Of a DNA stretch of 64,000 bases, positions 50,483 through 61,434 are shown piece by piece (the first letter of the stretch is position 1; the number at the start of each line of letters is the position of its first letter). Source of the stretch: Zoogloea sp. 1C4 (GTDB lineage: Bacteria > Pseudomonadota > Gammaproteobacteria > Burkholderiales > Rhodocyclaceae); the NCBI RefSeq assembly GCF_009469605.1, contig NZ_SSXU01000003.1, positions 271,479 through 335,478 of the forward strand, read 5' to 3'. The notes below the pieces were generated by a model. The model worked only from the letters and a program-made list of their open reading frames with translations. It made no database searches and was not told the origin of the DNA. The translations under genes were made by a program, and so were the position numbers.

Positions 50483-51922
50483 TCAGGATTCGGATTCGGG
50501 TTGGAGCCGGGCTGGCACCGGCGCGCGGGCAGACGCCCCGGTGTCGGCGCAGAAACGGTAGCCGATGCCCAGCAGGGCGAACCACACCGGCGCCACGTAG
50601 AGCGCCACGCGGGTGCTGGGGTCGAGGGCCAGGAGCCCGCACACGGCCACCATGAAGGCCACCACGACCCAGTTCATGTACGGCGCGCCGGGCATCCGGA
50701 AGGACACCGCCTTGACGGTGCCGGCCGCCACGGCCCGGCGGTAGCCGAGGTGGGCGAGGACGATGATCGTCCAGGTCCACAAGGCGCCGATGAGCGAGAT
50801 GCTGGTCACCCATACGAAGACCTGCTCGGGCACCAGATAGTTGAGCACCACACCGATGCTCATCACCAGGGTGGACAGGGTGATGGCGTTGGCCGGCAGA
50901 TGGTGGCGATTCACCCGGCCGAGAGCCTTCGGCGCCTGACGGAACTGGGCCAGCGTGTAGAGCATGCGCCCGGTGCTGAAGATGCCGCTGTTGCACGACG
51001 AGGCCGCCGCGGTGATGACCACGAAGTTGATGAGGCCGGCGGCGCCGGGGATGCCGATGCGTTCAAACACGAACACGAAGGGGCTGACACCCGGCCGCAG
51101 CTCGCTCCACGGCACCAGCGCCATCATGATGACCAGCGCGCCCACGTAGAAGGCGAGGATCCGCCAGATGATGCTGTTGGTGGCGCTGGGCAGCACGCGC
51201 TCGGGGTTCTGGGCCTCGCCGGCCGTCACGCCGATCAGCTCGACGCCCTGGTAGGCGAACATCACGATCTGCAGGGTCATCACCACGCCGAGGATGCCGA
51301 AGGGCATGAAACCGCCGTGGCTCCACAGGTTTGAGAAGCTGGCGGTCTTGCCGAGCGGGGTGATGTCGAAACAGATGATCGCCAGGCCGAGGAGGATCAT
51401 CCCGACGAAGGTGACCACCTTGATCATCGCGAACCAGAACTCCAGCTCGCCGAACAGCGCCACCGAGATCCGGTTGGCCGAATACAGCACCGCAAGCGTG
51501 ACGAGCGCCGGTATCCACTGGGGCACGTCCGGAAACCAGTAGTTCACGTACACCGCCACCGCGGTGATCTCGGCCATGCCGATCGTCACCCAGGTGAACC
51601 AGTACGACCAGCCAGTGGCAAAGCCCGCAAAGGGGCCGATGAACTCCTCCGCGTAGGACGCGAATGAGCCGGCCACCGGGCGGTACAGCAGCAGCTCGCC
51701 GAGTGCCCGCATGATGAAGAAGATGATCAGCCCGCCCACCGCGTAACTCAGCAGCAGGCCCGGCCCGGCCACCGAGATCGCGCGCCCGGCCCCGAGGAAC
51801 AGGCCTACGCCGATCGCGCCGCCGAGGGCGATCATCTGAATGTGCCGATCCTTGAGGCCCCGATGAAGATCGCGCGCCTCGTGGGCGGCCTCCTCGGCCA
51901 GACTTGCTTTTACATCTGTCAT
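50483..51922 (-). CDS. Amino acid permease (APC family; D-Ala/D-Ser/Gly-type candidate)
   Basis: 479-residue inner-membrane transporter with twelve predicted helices. Starts HRGLKDRHIQMIALGGAIGVGLFLGAGRAISVAGPG, the hallmark of the amino-acid permease subfamily including CycA, ProY and GabP; EFWFAMIKV and FAYQGVELIGVTAGEA are also typical. Within the D-amino-acid cluster it most likely imports alanine, serine or glycine (CycA-like), which is inferred from context. 94 bp after ridA and 12 bp before alr. Confidence 0.88.
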   Translation of the reverse strand: MTDVKASLAEEAAHEARDLHRGLKDRHIQMIALGGAIGVGLFLGAGRAISVAGPGLLLSYAVGGLIIFFIMRALGELLLYRPVAGSFASYAEEFIGPFAGFATGWSYWFTWVTIGMAEITAVAVYVNYWFPDVPQWIPALVTLAVLYSANRISVALFGELEFWFAMIKVVTFVGMILLGLAIICFDITPLGKTASFSNLWSHGGFMPFGILGVVMTLQIVMFAYQGVELIGVTAGEAQNPERVLPSATNSIIWRILAFYVGALVIMMALVPWSELRPGVSPFVFVFERIGIPGAAGLINFVVITAAASSCNSGIFSTGRMLYTLAQFRQAPKALGRVNRHHLPANAITLSTLVMSIGVVLNYLVPEQVFVWVTSISLIGALWTWTIIVLAHLGYRRAVAAGTVKAVSFRMPGAPYMNWVVVAFMVAVCGLLALDPSTRVALYVAPVWFALLGIGYRFCADTGASARAPVPARLQPESES

Positions 51923-52016
51923 GACAAGATCCTTTCATTGCCGCCCGGGTGTGAGCGGGCTGTCAATCCGGCATGGGCAGGAGCGCCCGCCACCGGACGG
52001 ATGATGGGAAAAGCAA

Positions 52017-52391
52017 TCAGGCCAGCCGGGCCACCACTTCGATCTCGACCTTCACATCCCGCGGCAGCCGCGCGACCTCGACGGTGGAACGGGCCGGCGT
52101 GTGCGTACCGAAGCGGCGGGCATACACACTGTTGAGGCGGGCGAAATCCTCCAGGTCCTTCACGAAGACCGTGGATTTGACGACCTGGGCGAGGGACGCG
52201 CCGGCCGCGGCCAGCACCGCCTCGAGGTTGTCGAAGACCTGCTCGGTCTGGGCCTCGATGTCGGGGCCGGCCAGCTGGCCGTCGGCGGTGAGGGGAATCT
52301 GGCCGGAGCTGAACAGCCAGCCGTCGATGAGCACGGCCTGGGCGTAGGGGCCGATGGCTTTGGGCGCGGCGGCGGTGTCGATTATTTTCAT
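52017..52391 (-). CDS. RidA-family reactive intermediate deaminase
   Basis: 124-residue trimeric YjgF/YER057c/UK114 protein that hydrolyses reactive enamine/imine intermediates. Signature GPYAQAVLIDGWLFSSGQIPLTADGQL, the conserved catalytic Arg in ARSTVEVARLPRDVKVEIEVVA and EAVLAAAGASLAQVVKSTVFV. D-amino-acid dehydrogenase makes imino acids, so coexpression with dadA is sensible. 48 bp after dadA. Confidence 0.92.
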   Translation of the reverse strand: MKIIDTAAAPKAIGPYAQAVLIDGWLFSSGQIPLTADGQLAGPDIEAQTEQVFDNLEAVLAAAGASLAQVVKSTVFVKDLEDFARLNSVYARRFGTHTPARSTVEVARLPRDVKVEIEVVARLA

Positions 52392-52439
52392 GGGGGTCTC
52401 CTTTGGTGTGGGGTTGGTGGATAGGTGGGAAAGCCGGGT

Positions 52440-53693
52440 TCAGGCGTAGCGGGCGACGCTGAGGTCGGCAACGGGGATCTCGGGCTGGCGTCCGCTCACC
52501 ATGTCGGCCACGACGCGGCCGGTGCCAGCGGCCATCGTCCAGCCCAGGGTGCCGTGGCCGGTGCTGAGGGTGAGGTTGGAGAAGCGGCTCGGGCCGATGA
52601 TCGGGGTGCCGTCGGGGGTCATCGGACGCAGGCCCGTCCAGAATTCGGCGCGGGAAACGTCGCCGCCGTGGGGGAAGAGATCGGACACCACGAACTCCAG
52701 CGTCTCGCGGCGCTTGCCGTCCAGGCTCAGGTCGAAGCCCGACAGCTGCGCCGTGCCGCCCACGCGGATGCGGTCGCCCAGGCGGGTCACCGCCACCTTG
52801 TGGGTCTCGTCCATCACCGTGGATTCGGGCGCCATGGCGGCATCGGTGATCGGCACGGTGATCGAGTAGCCCTTGACCGGATAGACCGGGATGTCGATGC
52901 CCACCTGCCCGAGGAGCTGGGTGGAATAGCAGCCGAGGGCCAGCACGTAGTGATCGGCGGTGAGCACACCGGCGTCGGTGCGGATGCCGGTGACCCGCGC
53001 GCCGTCCTGCTCGATGCCGTGGATCGAAGTGCCGAACCGGAAGCGCACCCCAAGCTTTTCGGCCATGCTGGCCAGCCGGCAGGTGAACAGGTGGCAGTCG
53101 CCGGTCTCGTCGCCGGGCAGGCGCAGCGCGCCGACGAACTTGTGCTTCACCGCGGCGAGGGCCGGCTCGTAGGCCAGGTAGCCGTTCCGGTCGAGGAGCT
53201 GGAAGGGGACGCCGGATTCCCGCAGGATGTCCACGTCCTTGCCGATGCCGTCCAGCTGCTTCTCGGTGCGGAACAGTTGCAGCGTGCCCTGGGTGCGCTC
53301 GTCGTAGGCGATGCCGGTTTCGGCGCGCAACTCCTTCAGGCAGTCGCGGCTGTATTCGGCGACGCGCACCATGCGCGCCTTGTTGATGTTGTACGCCGAG
53401 GTGGTGCAGTTCTTCAGCATCGCCACGCACCAGCGCCACATGGACGGGTCCAGCAGCGGCTTGATGACCAGCGGGCTGTGGTGCATCAGCATCCACTTGA
53501 TGGCCTTGACCGGCACCCCCGGGCCCGCCCACGGGGCGGAATAGCCCGGCGACACCTCGCCGGCGTTGGCGAAGCTGGTCTCCTGGGCCGGGCCGGGCTG
53601 GCGGTCCACCACCGTGACTTCGTGGCCGGCCTTGGCCAGGTAGTAGGCGGCGGTGGTGCCGATGACGCCGCTACCGAGGACGAGGACGCGCAT
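52440..53693 (-). CDS. dadA: D-amino acid dehydrogenase
   Basis: 417-residue FAD enzyme of the inner membrane oxidising D-alanine and other D-amino acids to 2-oxo acids and ammonia, passing electrons to quinones. Starts [36 protein letters not shown] (Rossmann FAD motif). [20 protein letters not shown] and the C-terminal [11 protein letters not shown] with HGTLGWTMA match DadA. First gene of the operon behind a sigma54-type promoter and TyrR-like sites, so probably induced by an amino acid through the divergent activator. Confidence 0.96.
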   Translation of the reverse strand: MRVLVLGSGVIGTTAAYYLAKAGHEVTVVDRQPGPAQETSFANAGEVSPGYSAPWAGPGVPVKAIKWMLMHHSPLVIKPLLDPSMWRWCVAMLKNCTTSAYNINKARMVRVAEYSRDCLKELRAETGIAYDERTQGTLQLFRTEKQLDGIGKDVDILRESGVPFQLLDRNGYLAYEPALAAVKHKFVGALRLPGDETGDCHLFTCRLASMAEKLGVRFRFGTSIHGIEQDGARVTGIRTDAGVLTADHYVLALGCYSTQLLGQVGIDIPVYPVKGYSITVPITDAAMAPESTVMDETHKVAVTRLGDRIRVGGTAQLSGFDLSLDGKRRETLEFVVSDLFPHGGDVSRAEFWTGLRPMTPDGTPIIGPSRFSNLTLSTGHGTLGWTMAAGTGRVVADMVSGRQPEIPVADLSVARYA

Positions 53694-53741
53694 GGGATTC
53701 TCCTTTTCAATTCGGGTTGTTCATCTGTCTGCAAGACCTAT

Positions 53742-53757
53742 AGCCAGTCTCGTGCCA
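53742..53757 (-). promoter_or_regulatory. Putative sigma54 promoter of the dad operon
   Basis: Minus strand TGGCACGAGACTGGCT matches TGGCACG-N4-TTGCT with one change (TTGC to TGGC). The GG/GC spacing is exactly right. The predicted start is near 53731, 38 bp before dadA. Confidence 0.7.
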
Positions 53758-53819
53758 GATCAAAAAACCGTTTGAAAACAACATTGTGGAGAATCACCCC
53801 ATCCATCCGGGCTGCGAAT

Positions 53820-53837
53820 TGTATCGATTTCGTTACA
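53820..53837. promoter_or_regulatory. TyrR-type box 1
   Basis: TGTATCGATTTCGTTACA fits TGTA-N10-TACA, the 18-bp TyrR/PhhR operator spacing. Its centre is about 97 bp upstream of the predicted sigma54 start of dadA, a usual enhancer distance. Confidence 0.65.
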
Positions 53838-53921
53838 ACCAACCACCGGCCAGGCGCCACCGGGCACGCGCTTTTCTTTTTATTTCAAGGATTTGAAAAA
53901 GCCGTACACTTTTCGTTACAC

Positions 53922-53939
53922 TGTAACGGAATTGATACA
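53922..53939. promoter_or_regulatory. TyrR-type box 2
   Basis: TGTAACGGAATTGATACA, same TGTA-N10-TACA pattern, 11 bp before the regulator gene start. It could repress the regulator's own transcription and serve as a second enhancer for dadA (about -199). Confidence 0.65.
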
Positions 53940-53950
53940 AAGGTAAGCTC

Positions 53951-55471
<1,521 letters not shown>

Positions 55472-55667
55472 GGGCTGGCCGGGCCCGACAACGCGAAGCG
55501 TACTCAGCGGCAACAGTTCCGCCACACACGCCGCGGGGCAGAAATTGTCAAATGCATGATTCTGTACCCATAACAAATTTCCTGGGTTACCATCCGCTCC
55601 TGTCTTACTGCTGAACAAAACCCCAGGCCGAACAGCACGGCAAATCCACCACGTACAGGAGCGAACC

Positions 55668-56135
55668 ATGCCGCAGAACCTCATCTCCCTCGACATCGGC
55701 GCCGACGCCATTGCCGCCGTCGATCAGGCCATCGCCACGCTCGAGAACTTCACCAAACCCTTCCTCACCCTCACCGCCAGTGAGAAGAAGGATCTCTTCA
55801 AGATGGGCGACAAATCGGTCACCTTCTGCCAGCAAACCGCCATGGTGCTCGAGCAGAACCAGCAGGCCCTGCCCGAGAGCTTCGACTACCCCGAGATGAA
55901 ATCCGACCTCGCCGCCTACACCCTCCTCGAGCCCCGCATCCTGCGAATCAAGGAAGTGCTGGCCAAGATGGAAGACACCCAGACCGCCCTTGGCAGCGAC
56001 GTGATGGTCGCCACCTCCGACGGCTACGCGCTCATGAAGATGTTCGGAAAAGCCGCCGGCCTTGAAGAACTGCAGCAAGCCATGAAAATCCGCCGCCCCG
56101 GCCGCCCACGCAAGAACGACACCCCCGCAGACTGA
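55668..56135 (+). CDS. Conserved hypothetical protein, helical
   Basis: 155 residues, mostly helical, no signal peptide or membrane segment. Starts MPQNLISLDIGADAIAAVDQAIATLENFTKPFLTL, and the C-terminus is a basic tail (KIRRPGRPRKND, an AT-hook-like RPGRPRK core). Short cytoplasmic proteins of this pattern occur in related genomes; I do not know a function. AT-hook-like tails bind AT-rich DNA in other families, and the neighbouring AT-rich island would be a target, but this is speculation. Ribosome site AGGAG. Confidence 0.75.
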   Translation: MPQNLISLDIGADAIAAVDQAIATLENFTKPFLTLTASEKKDLFKMGDKSVTFCQQTAMVLEQNQQALPESFDYPEMKSDLAAYTLLEPRILRIKEVLAKMEDTQTALGSDVMVATSDGYALMKMFGKAAGLEELQQAMKIRRPGRPRKNDTPAD

Positions 56136-56153
56136 TCCCGGCGCATCCAGGCG

Positions 56154-56179
56154 AAAAGGCGGGGCAACCCGCTTTTTTT
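56154..56179 (+). terminator. Intrinsic terminator after the hypothetical gene
   Basis: GCGGG/CCCGC stem with a GCAA tetraloop flanked by A/T pairs, ending in a seven-T run, ~20 bp past the stop. Confidence 0.85.
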
Positions 56180-56778
56180 GCGCCCGCCCTTGCAAAAACC
56201 CGCGCGGACATCAATTTAATTGCTCCGAGCAATTAATTAATCCTTCCATCCATTAAAAAAACCCAAGACTGAACCCATCGCCCTGAGCAAGCGGGATTAT
56301 TTAATTACTCGGCGTATATTTTTTAATACAAAACGGGAATTTCTTGATACTCGACGGAATTTATCTGGCTTTATCCGAGATTAAAAAATTGCAGGTTTTT
56401 CGAAGGGCTTAGCGAATTTCGGATTTTTTATATGCGCAGAAGACACTTAAATTCAAACCATATTGACCCACGGAAGCCGAACAGAAAAAAATAGAAACGC
56501 ATTAAATATAGATACCTCAATAACAGCAAATTTGAAAACCCTTTCATCATGGTTAGCCGTACCGCTATACATCGAGACTGATCATCACGAAGAAACTGAC
56601 CAAACACCTCACACGCAAGAGTTTGCCAATAACACAAGCTGGCTGTAAAATGAAAAAAATTATCACTCTATCCTACATAAATAACGCAATACATTTTAAA
56701 AAAAGAAGTCAGAAAAATAAAAAACAAACAATTAGCAAAGAACACCATATATTTGTCAATTTTTAAAGAGCCGCTCCC
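56180..56778. other. AT-rich intergenic stretch at the island border
   Basis: About 600 bp where G+C drops sharply from the chromosomal level. It contains a perfect 21-bp dyad TTAATTGCTC-C-GAGCAATTAA at 56216-56236. Several short open frames exist but none has a convincing ribosome site or protein-like composition. The promoter of the ATPase gene must lie near its end. No integrase or tRNA is found. Confidence 0.6.
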
Positions 56779-58344
56779 ATGGGTAAATTGATCGCAATTC
56801 GAGCTCAAAACCTGCGCTCTCTGGAAGACACAGGGTTTATTGAGTTTCGTCCAATTACAGTTCTTGTAGGCCGCAACAGTGCAGGAAAAAGTACATTTGC
56901 GCGCATACTCCCTCTACTAAGACAAACAGCGGAGGTCAGAAAAAGGGAACCAGTACTTTGGTGGGGCCGTTTTGTCGACTTTGGCTCTTTTGGGGACTCA
57001 ATAAGAAGAGACTCGACAGAAAAAGAAATAGAGTTTTCGTTTAAGGTCTTGCTTGACAGCCACACAAGAGAAATCAGCCCCATTACCTGGAGCACAGCCG
57101 GTCAACCTCCCGTAACAACAAGAACAGCGGAGGCGAGTTTAATACTTGCTGAGGGCCAAAAGAAGAACGAGGCATTCCTTTCTCGAATATGCATTAAAGA
57201 AGAAACCAATAAATACAAAATTTATTTCAGCCAAGACCATAATATTGAAAAAATTGAAGTAAACGAGTATGCATGGACACCCCCAGCAAACACGATTCAA
57301 AAAATAAATTTCAACACAATCTTCCCTGAAATAAATTTTTTCAGAACCAGAAAGTTAAAAACACCAGACGGCAAGACTGTCAATATTCAACACAGAGACG
57401 ACCCACTCACAACCGAGCTAACCAGTTTTTTCTACCAAAGAAAACTGGTTCACTCCAATACGGGTTGGGACGCAATCTGGCATATTTGCCGCCAAATTGA
57501 CACTAGAACAGCAGACTCCGCGTTAAAATCGATAAAGTCTATCGTTGACGCCCCGCCGTCTTGGTATCGAGCTACTCAAAACATTGAGGCAAAAGACTCT
57601 AGGGTAGATGAATTGCGGAACAGAATCTTAGCGAGCAAAGTAATTTCGCTAATTGAACAAATTGATGAGATTGTAACAAACAGTGCATCTAATTGCTCAT
57701 ACATAGAGCCTCTTCGTGCGACCGCGGAGCGCTACTACAGAAAGCAGGGACTAGCTGTCGCAGAAGTTGACTCAAAGGGCGCAAATGTTCCATTTTTTCT
57801 AGAAAGTTTAACACCGACAGATCGAGAAAAATTCAATGCGTGGATGCAACGCTACTTAGAAGCAAACGTACAAACATCATCTGATGGCGGACATCTTTCT
57901 ATTCGAATAAAAGACAAGACCGGGTTAGAAGCAAACCTTGCTGACGTTGGATTTGGCTTCTCTCAAGTACTTCCGGTTGCGCTTCAACTCTGGTCCTCAA
58001 CGAGACGAATTCGAGGAAAAAGCATTAGAAATACAGCTGAAGCAATTGTTGTCATTGAACAACCAGAACTTCACCTACATCCAGATTATCAGGCCAAAAT
58101 TGCTGACTTGCTCAAATCAGCGATTGAGGCAGGAGACACAACCACCATAGTAGAAACCCACAGCGCGTCACTGATAAATAGACTTGGGATCCTCATTGCA
58201 ACCGGGGAATTGGAGCCAAGCGACGTACAAATACTTCGATTTGACAAAACCGAAGGGCAAGCATCGACTTCTGTGAGCAAGTCCGAATTTGATGAAGACG
58301 GAGTGCTTCGCAATTGGCCTTTTGGATTTTTCGACGGCCAATAA
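56779..58344 (+). CDS. AAA ATPase, OLD-like/AAA_15 type (putative defence)
   Basis: 521 residues. N-terminal half of an ABC/SMC-like ATPase: KLIAIRAQNLRSLEDTGFIEFRPITVLVGRNSAGKSTFARILPLL, with Walker A GRNSAGKS (~31-38). Late elements are a signature-like GFGFSQVLPVALQLW, Walker B AIVVIEQPELHLHP (~445) and the H-loop region VETHSASLINRL (~475). The middle ~300 residues are unassigned. This is the 'AAA ATPase of OLD/AriA/DUF3696' type seen in anti-phage systems. AT-rich with codon use unlike neighbours, so horizontally acquired. Ends 2 bp before a partner gene. Confidence 0.85.
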   Translation: MGKLIAIRAQNLRSLEDTGFIEFRPITVLVGRNSAGKSTFARILPLLRQTAEVRKREPVLWWGRFVDFGSFGDSIRRDSTEKEIEFSFKVLLDSHTREISPITWSTAGQPPVTTRTAEASLILAEGQKKNEAFLSRICIKEETNKYKIYFSQDHNIEKIEVNEYAWTPPANTIQKINFNTIFPEINFFRTRKLKTPDGKTVNIQHRDDPLTTELTSFFYQRKLVHSNTGWDAIWHICRQIDTRTADSALKSIKSIVDAPPSWYRATQNIEAKDSRVDELRNRILASKVISLIEQIDEIVTNSASNCSYIEPLRATAERYYRKQGLAVAEVDSKGANVPFFLESLTPTDREKFNAWMQRYLEANVQTSSDGGHLSIRIKDKTGLEANLADVGFGFSQVLPVALQLWSSTRRIRGKSIRNTAEAIVVIEQPELHLHPDYQAKIADLLKSAIEAGDTTTIVETHSASLINRLGILIATGELEPSDVQILRFDKTEGQASTSVSKSEFDEDGVLRNWPFGFFDGQ

Positions 58345-58346
58345 AA

Positions 58347-59438
58347 ATGCACTTCATTTTAACATCCGCAATTCTGGACATAAAAGACTGGACCATCGAG
58401 CAAATCACCGGAATGGAGAGTCTTGCGCGCGCATCATTCCAAGGACATCACTTCGTTTCAGTCGAAAAAGTTGCAATAGCACTATCTCTCGAAAAAAGAA
58501 CCAATGAATTCAGCCTAGCCTTTCATTCCTTTATTAAGAAGTGCATATCCAACCATGCACTCTCTGGCGAACTGAGAGAAATAAGCACCAAATCACTTTT
58601 AGTAGCCCCTTTGAACCACATCCAAAATCTTGCCAACAAAACTCAACACATATCCATAGAAGAATTGTCACATGTCAATCTCGAACCGACGACTATTCTC
58701 GCGGAGAACAAGGTTGACGCAGACGCGTATCTTCTAGCCGCAAGGCACTACAAAACCAAGAAAAAAGCGCACAAAATCGATATAGCAGGGACGCCCCGAG
58801 GAGGCGGGGGAAACACTATTCAAGTGGAGTTTGAGACGATTGCAAAGTCTAGAAAACAATTATGTCTAGCAATCACCGACGGAGACCATTTGTGGCCCAC
58901 TCGATCACCATCGCGAGTATCAAAGACATGCGATGAAATAGCGAATAGCCATCCAGACCTCTGCGGGCATTTACGAATACCGGTTCGAGAACTTGAAAAC
59001 CTAATTCCCATTGAAGCCATCAGAGAAATTAACAAAGGAGTCGAAGACAACGCAATGGAGCTTGCCAAAAAGATTCTAGAGAAAGCCCCAGAGTTACGAA
59101 TTTGCGCAGACTGGAAGGATGGAACAAAGCTAAGAAAGCTGCACAACTTAGCTGAAAACACCCCCGAACGGGAACCTTTAGAAAAAGCATTAGGGGCAAA
59201 CAATAGCATCCCCAAGAAATGCATAAGACTTTGCGAAAAATCTGAGGATACACCGTGCACATGCTACGTCGTACCGAACATAGCTGGCGGGTTGGGCCCT
59301 AAGTTCGTTCGATGGGCTGAAGCTCAGAGCCCGCACAAAGTCTTAAAGTATTTCAAGTCCGAATGGGAAGAATCATGGTTAAGCGTTGGCGAAGCGGTTT
59401 TTCAATGGTGCTGTTCGCCAGCAAAAACGAGGATTTAA
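58347..59438 (+). CDS. Putative TOPRIM-fold nuclease partner of the AAA ATPase
   Basis: 363 residues, family not recognised by name. A TOPRIM-like series is visible: TTILAENKVDADAYLLAARHY (~113-133, acidic strand-loop), GGGGNTIQVEFETIAKSRKQLCLAITDGDHLWP with DxD (~155-190), and IPVRELENLIPIEAI (~213-227, acidic third motif). This is the arrangement in OLD-type and DUF4435 proteins. N-terminal ~100 residues are helical; the C-terminus has a cysteine-rich patch (CEKSEDTPCTCYV). Start at ATG 58347, 2 bp behind the ATPase gene, so cotranslated. AT-rich like its partner. Nuclease activity is inference. Confidence 0.75.
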   Translation: MHFILTSAILDIKDWTIEQITGMESLARASFQGHHFVSVEKVAIALSLEKRTNEFSLAFHSFIKKCISNHALSGELREISTKSLLVAPLNHIQNLANKTQHISIEELSHVNLEPTTILAENKVDADAYLLAARHYKTKKKAHKIDIAGTPRGGGGNTIQVEFETIAKSRKQLCLAITDGDHLWPTRSPSRVSKTCDEIANSHPDLCGHLRIPVRELENLIPIEAIREINKGVEDNAMELAKKILEKAPELRICADWKDGTKLRKLHNLAENTPEREPLEKALGANNSIPKKCIRLCEKSEDTPCTCYVVPNIAGGLGPKFVRWAEAQSPHKVLKYFKSEWEESWLSVGEAVFQWCCSPAKTRI

Positions 59439-59606
59439 TTTTTTCTTTCTTGACATTTAAAAAATCGCAGTGATGACTAGCATCGAAGATGCAAAACTTA
59501 TTGCACGCACATTTTGCTCGCAAGACTAGCAGGTCGAGACGACCGCTACGAAACCCTCGCCCCCCGGATGTTAGAATCCCCCCTCAGCACGACTAAGGTG
59601 ACCCCG

Positions 59607-60458
59607 ATGGAATTTACTGAACAGCTTCGCGTTGAAGTCCAGCGCTCCGTGGCGGCCTCTCTGGCCGAAGACATCGGCACCGGCGACCTCACCGCCCGAC
59701 TCATTCCCGCCACCCGCATGGCCCGCGGCCGTGTGATCACCCGCGAGGATGCCGTGCTGTGCGGCACCGCGTGGTTCGACGCCGCCTTCACCGCCCTCGA
59801 GCCCGACGCCTCGGTGATCTGGCATGTGCGCGACGGCGAGCGCATCAAGCCAGGCCAGCTGCTGTGCGAGATCGACGCATCCGCCCGCGCCCTCCTCACC
59901 GCCGAGCGCACCGCCCTCAACTTCGTGCAGCTGCTCTCCGGCACGGCGACGCTCACCTCCACCTTCGTGCAGGCAGTGGCCGGCACCAAGGCCAAGATCG
60001 TCGACACCCGCAAGACCCTGCCCGGCCTGCGTCTGGCGCAGAAGTATGCGGTCAAGGTGGGCGGCGGCACCAATCACCGGATCGGCCTGTACGACGGCAT
60101 CCTGATCAAGGAAAACCACATCATCGCCGCCGGCAGCATCAAGGCGGTGATCGAACAGGCCCGCTCGTTCGCCCCGTCCAACGTGTTCATCGAGGTGGAA
60201 GTGGAGAACCTCGCCCAGCTTGAGGAAGCCCTCGCCGCCGGCGCCAAGATGATCCTCCTCGACAACATGCAGCTGGCCGAAATGCGCCAGGCCGTCGAGA
60301 TCAACGCCGGCCGCGCCGAGCTCGAAGCCTCCGGCGGCGTCAACCTGGAGCGTGTGCGCGCCATCGCCGAGACCGGCGTCGATCGCATCTCCATCGGCAG
60401 CCTGACCAAGGACGTCCGCGCCATCGACCTGTCGCTGCGCCACGTCGAAGAAGAATAA
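59607..60458 (+). CDS. nadC: Nicotinate-nucleotide pyrophosphorylase (carboxylating), quinolinate phosphoribosyltransferase
   Basis: 283-residue enzyme of de novo NAD synthesis. Starts MEFTEQLRVEVQRSVAASLAEDIGTGDLTARLIPA (ribosome site AAGG); catalytic ALLTAERTALNFVQLLSGTATLT, VDTRKTLPGLRLAQKYAVKVGGGTNHRIGLYDGILIKENH and C-terminal LEASGGVNLERVRAIAETGVDRISIGSLTK are all family blocks. It borders the AT-rich island; the region 59440-59600 is still AT-rich. Confidence 0.97.
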   Translation: MEFTEQLRVEVQRSVAASLAEDIGTGDLTARLIPATRMARGRVITREDAVLCGTAWFDAAFTALEPDASVIWHVRDGERIKPGQLLCEIDASARALLTAERTALNFVQLLSGTATLTSTFVQAVAGTKAKIVDTRKTLPGLRLAQKYAVKVGGGTNHRIGLYDGILIKENHIIAAGSIKAVIEQARSFAPSNVFIEVEVENLAQLEEALAAGAKMILLDNMQLAEMRQAVEINAGRAELEASGGVNLERVRAIAETGVDRISIGSLTKDVRAIDLSLRHVEEE

Positions 60459-60473
60459 TCCGCCCCAACTCCG

Positions 60474-60509
60474 GGCCCGGCGATCAGCGTCCGGGCCTTT
60501 TTCTTTTTT
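60474..60509 (+). terminator. Intrinsic terminator after nadC
   Basis: Stem GGCCCGG (60474-60480) / CCGGGCC (60491-60497) and a T-rich run broken by a single C. Confidence 0.85.
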
Positions 60510-60519
60510 TCCGCCGATC

Positions 60520-61416
60520 ATGAACATCGAATTCGACGGCCCGGTTTCGAGTGCCAACGCCACCCTCATCCGTCAGGTCATCGAGGCGCTGATCCAGCGC
60601 ATCGTGGCCCGCGACGGGGATCTCGACCTCTCCGCCCTCGACCGCGTCGTTGTGGCCGACGACCTGGCCGCCGCCGAGGCGCGCTTTGGCGTCACGCCCG
60701 CCGCCGGCGAGCACCTGTCGCGCATCGTCGATAGCAGCCCGGGCTTTGCGCTGCTGGTGAATGGCATCAAGCTGTGGTCGATCCTCGAAGGCGACAGCGC
60801 CGAGATCGCCCGCCTGATCCACCACCTGCACAAGGAATGCTGGCGCCTGCACGATGCGGCCCGCCCGGCCGCAGCGGCCGAAGCCGGCACCCCGCTGGCC
60901 CGCGCGCTGGCGCCCATCGTCGCGGTGATGTGGCAGGAATACCGCATCAACCGGCGCACCGCGTGGTCGCTGCCGGCGGATTCCGACCTGCTGCTCAACC
61001 ACCTGGCGGCGCTCCTCGAAGCCCTGCCCGGCGGCATGCAGGAAGAAATCACCCTGTATTTTGCGGATCAGGATCTGGACGGCCTGTTTGCCAAGAGCAC
61101 CGGCCGCATCGCCCACCTGATGCAGGCCGTGGCCCACGTGCAGGGCTATCTGGACGGGATGGAACAGCCGCTCAAGGCGGTCAGCGCCGAGATGGCCGAG
61201 CGGGTGAGCAAATCCTTCCTGTCGCCGATCTGGATGACCACCGCCCAGCATCTGGCCGCCGGCCACGCCATCGAGCCGGGCGAGCTGGCCGACGCGCCGC
61301 TGCGCCGGGACGTGCACGCCGCCTTCGCCACCTTCGGGCTGATGACCCGCGAGAGCGAGGACGGCGACGTGTGGGTGGATGTCGAGCCGCTCACTCCGCC
61401 CGACACCCTGCACTAA
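60520..61416 (+). CDS. Conserved hypothetical protein
   Basis: 298 residues, soluble, largely alpha-helical (RHIHHLHKECWRLHDAARP-like and ITLYFADQDLDGLFAKSTGRIAHLMQAVAHV helices). No signal peptide or known motif. The start at 60520 follows directly on the nadC terminator tail, so its promoter may overlap the nadC end. The function is unknown to me; it is full length with normal codon use. Confidence 0.7.
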   Translation: MNIEFDGPVSSANATLIRQVIEALIQRIVARDGDLDLSALDRVVVADDLAAAEARFGVTPAAGEHLSRIVDSSPGFALLVNGIKLWSILEGDSAEIARLIHHLHKECWRLHDAARPAAAAEAGTPLARALAPIVAVMWQEYRINRRTAWSLPADSDLLLNHLAALLEALPGGMQEEITLYFADQDLDGLFAKSTGRIAHLMQAVAHVQGYLDGMEQPLKAVSAEMAERVSKSFLSPIWMTTAQHLAAGHAIEPGELADAPLRRDVHAAFATFGLMTRESEDGDVWVDVEPLTPPDTLH

Positions 61417-61434
61417 AGCCTTCGCCAGCCCGCC

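Noticed and set aside
56463..56648. Small plus-strand frame of ~61 codons in the AT-rich stretch
   Set aside because: No ribosome site, no family resemblance, and overlapping frames of similar length on both strands.
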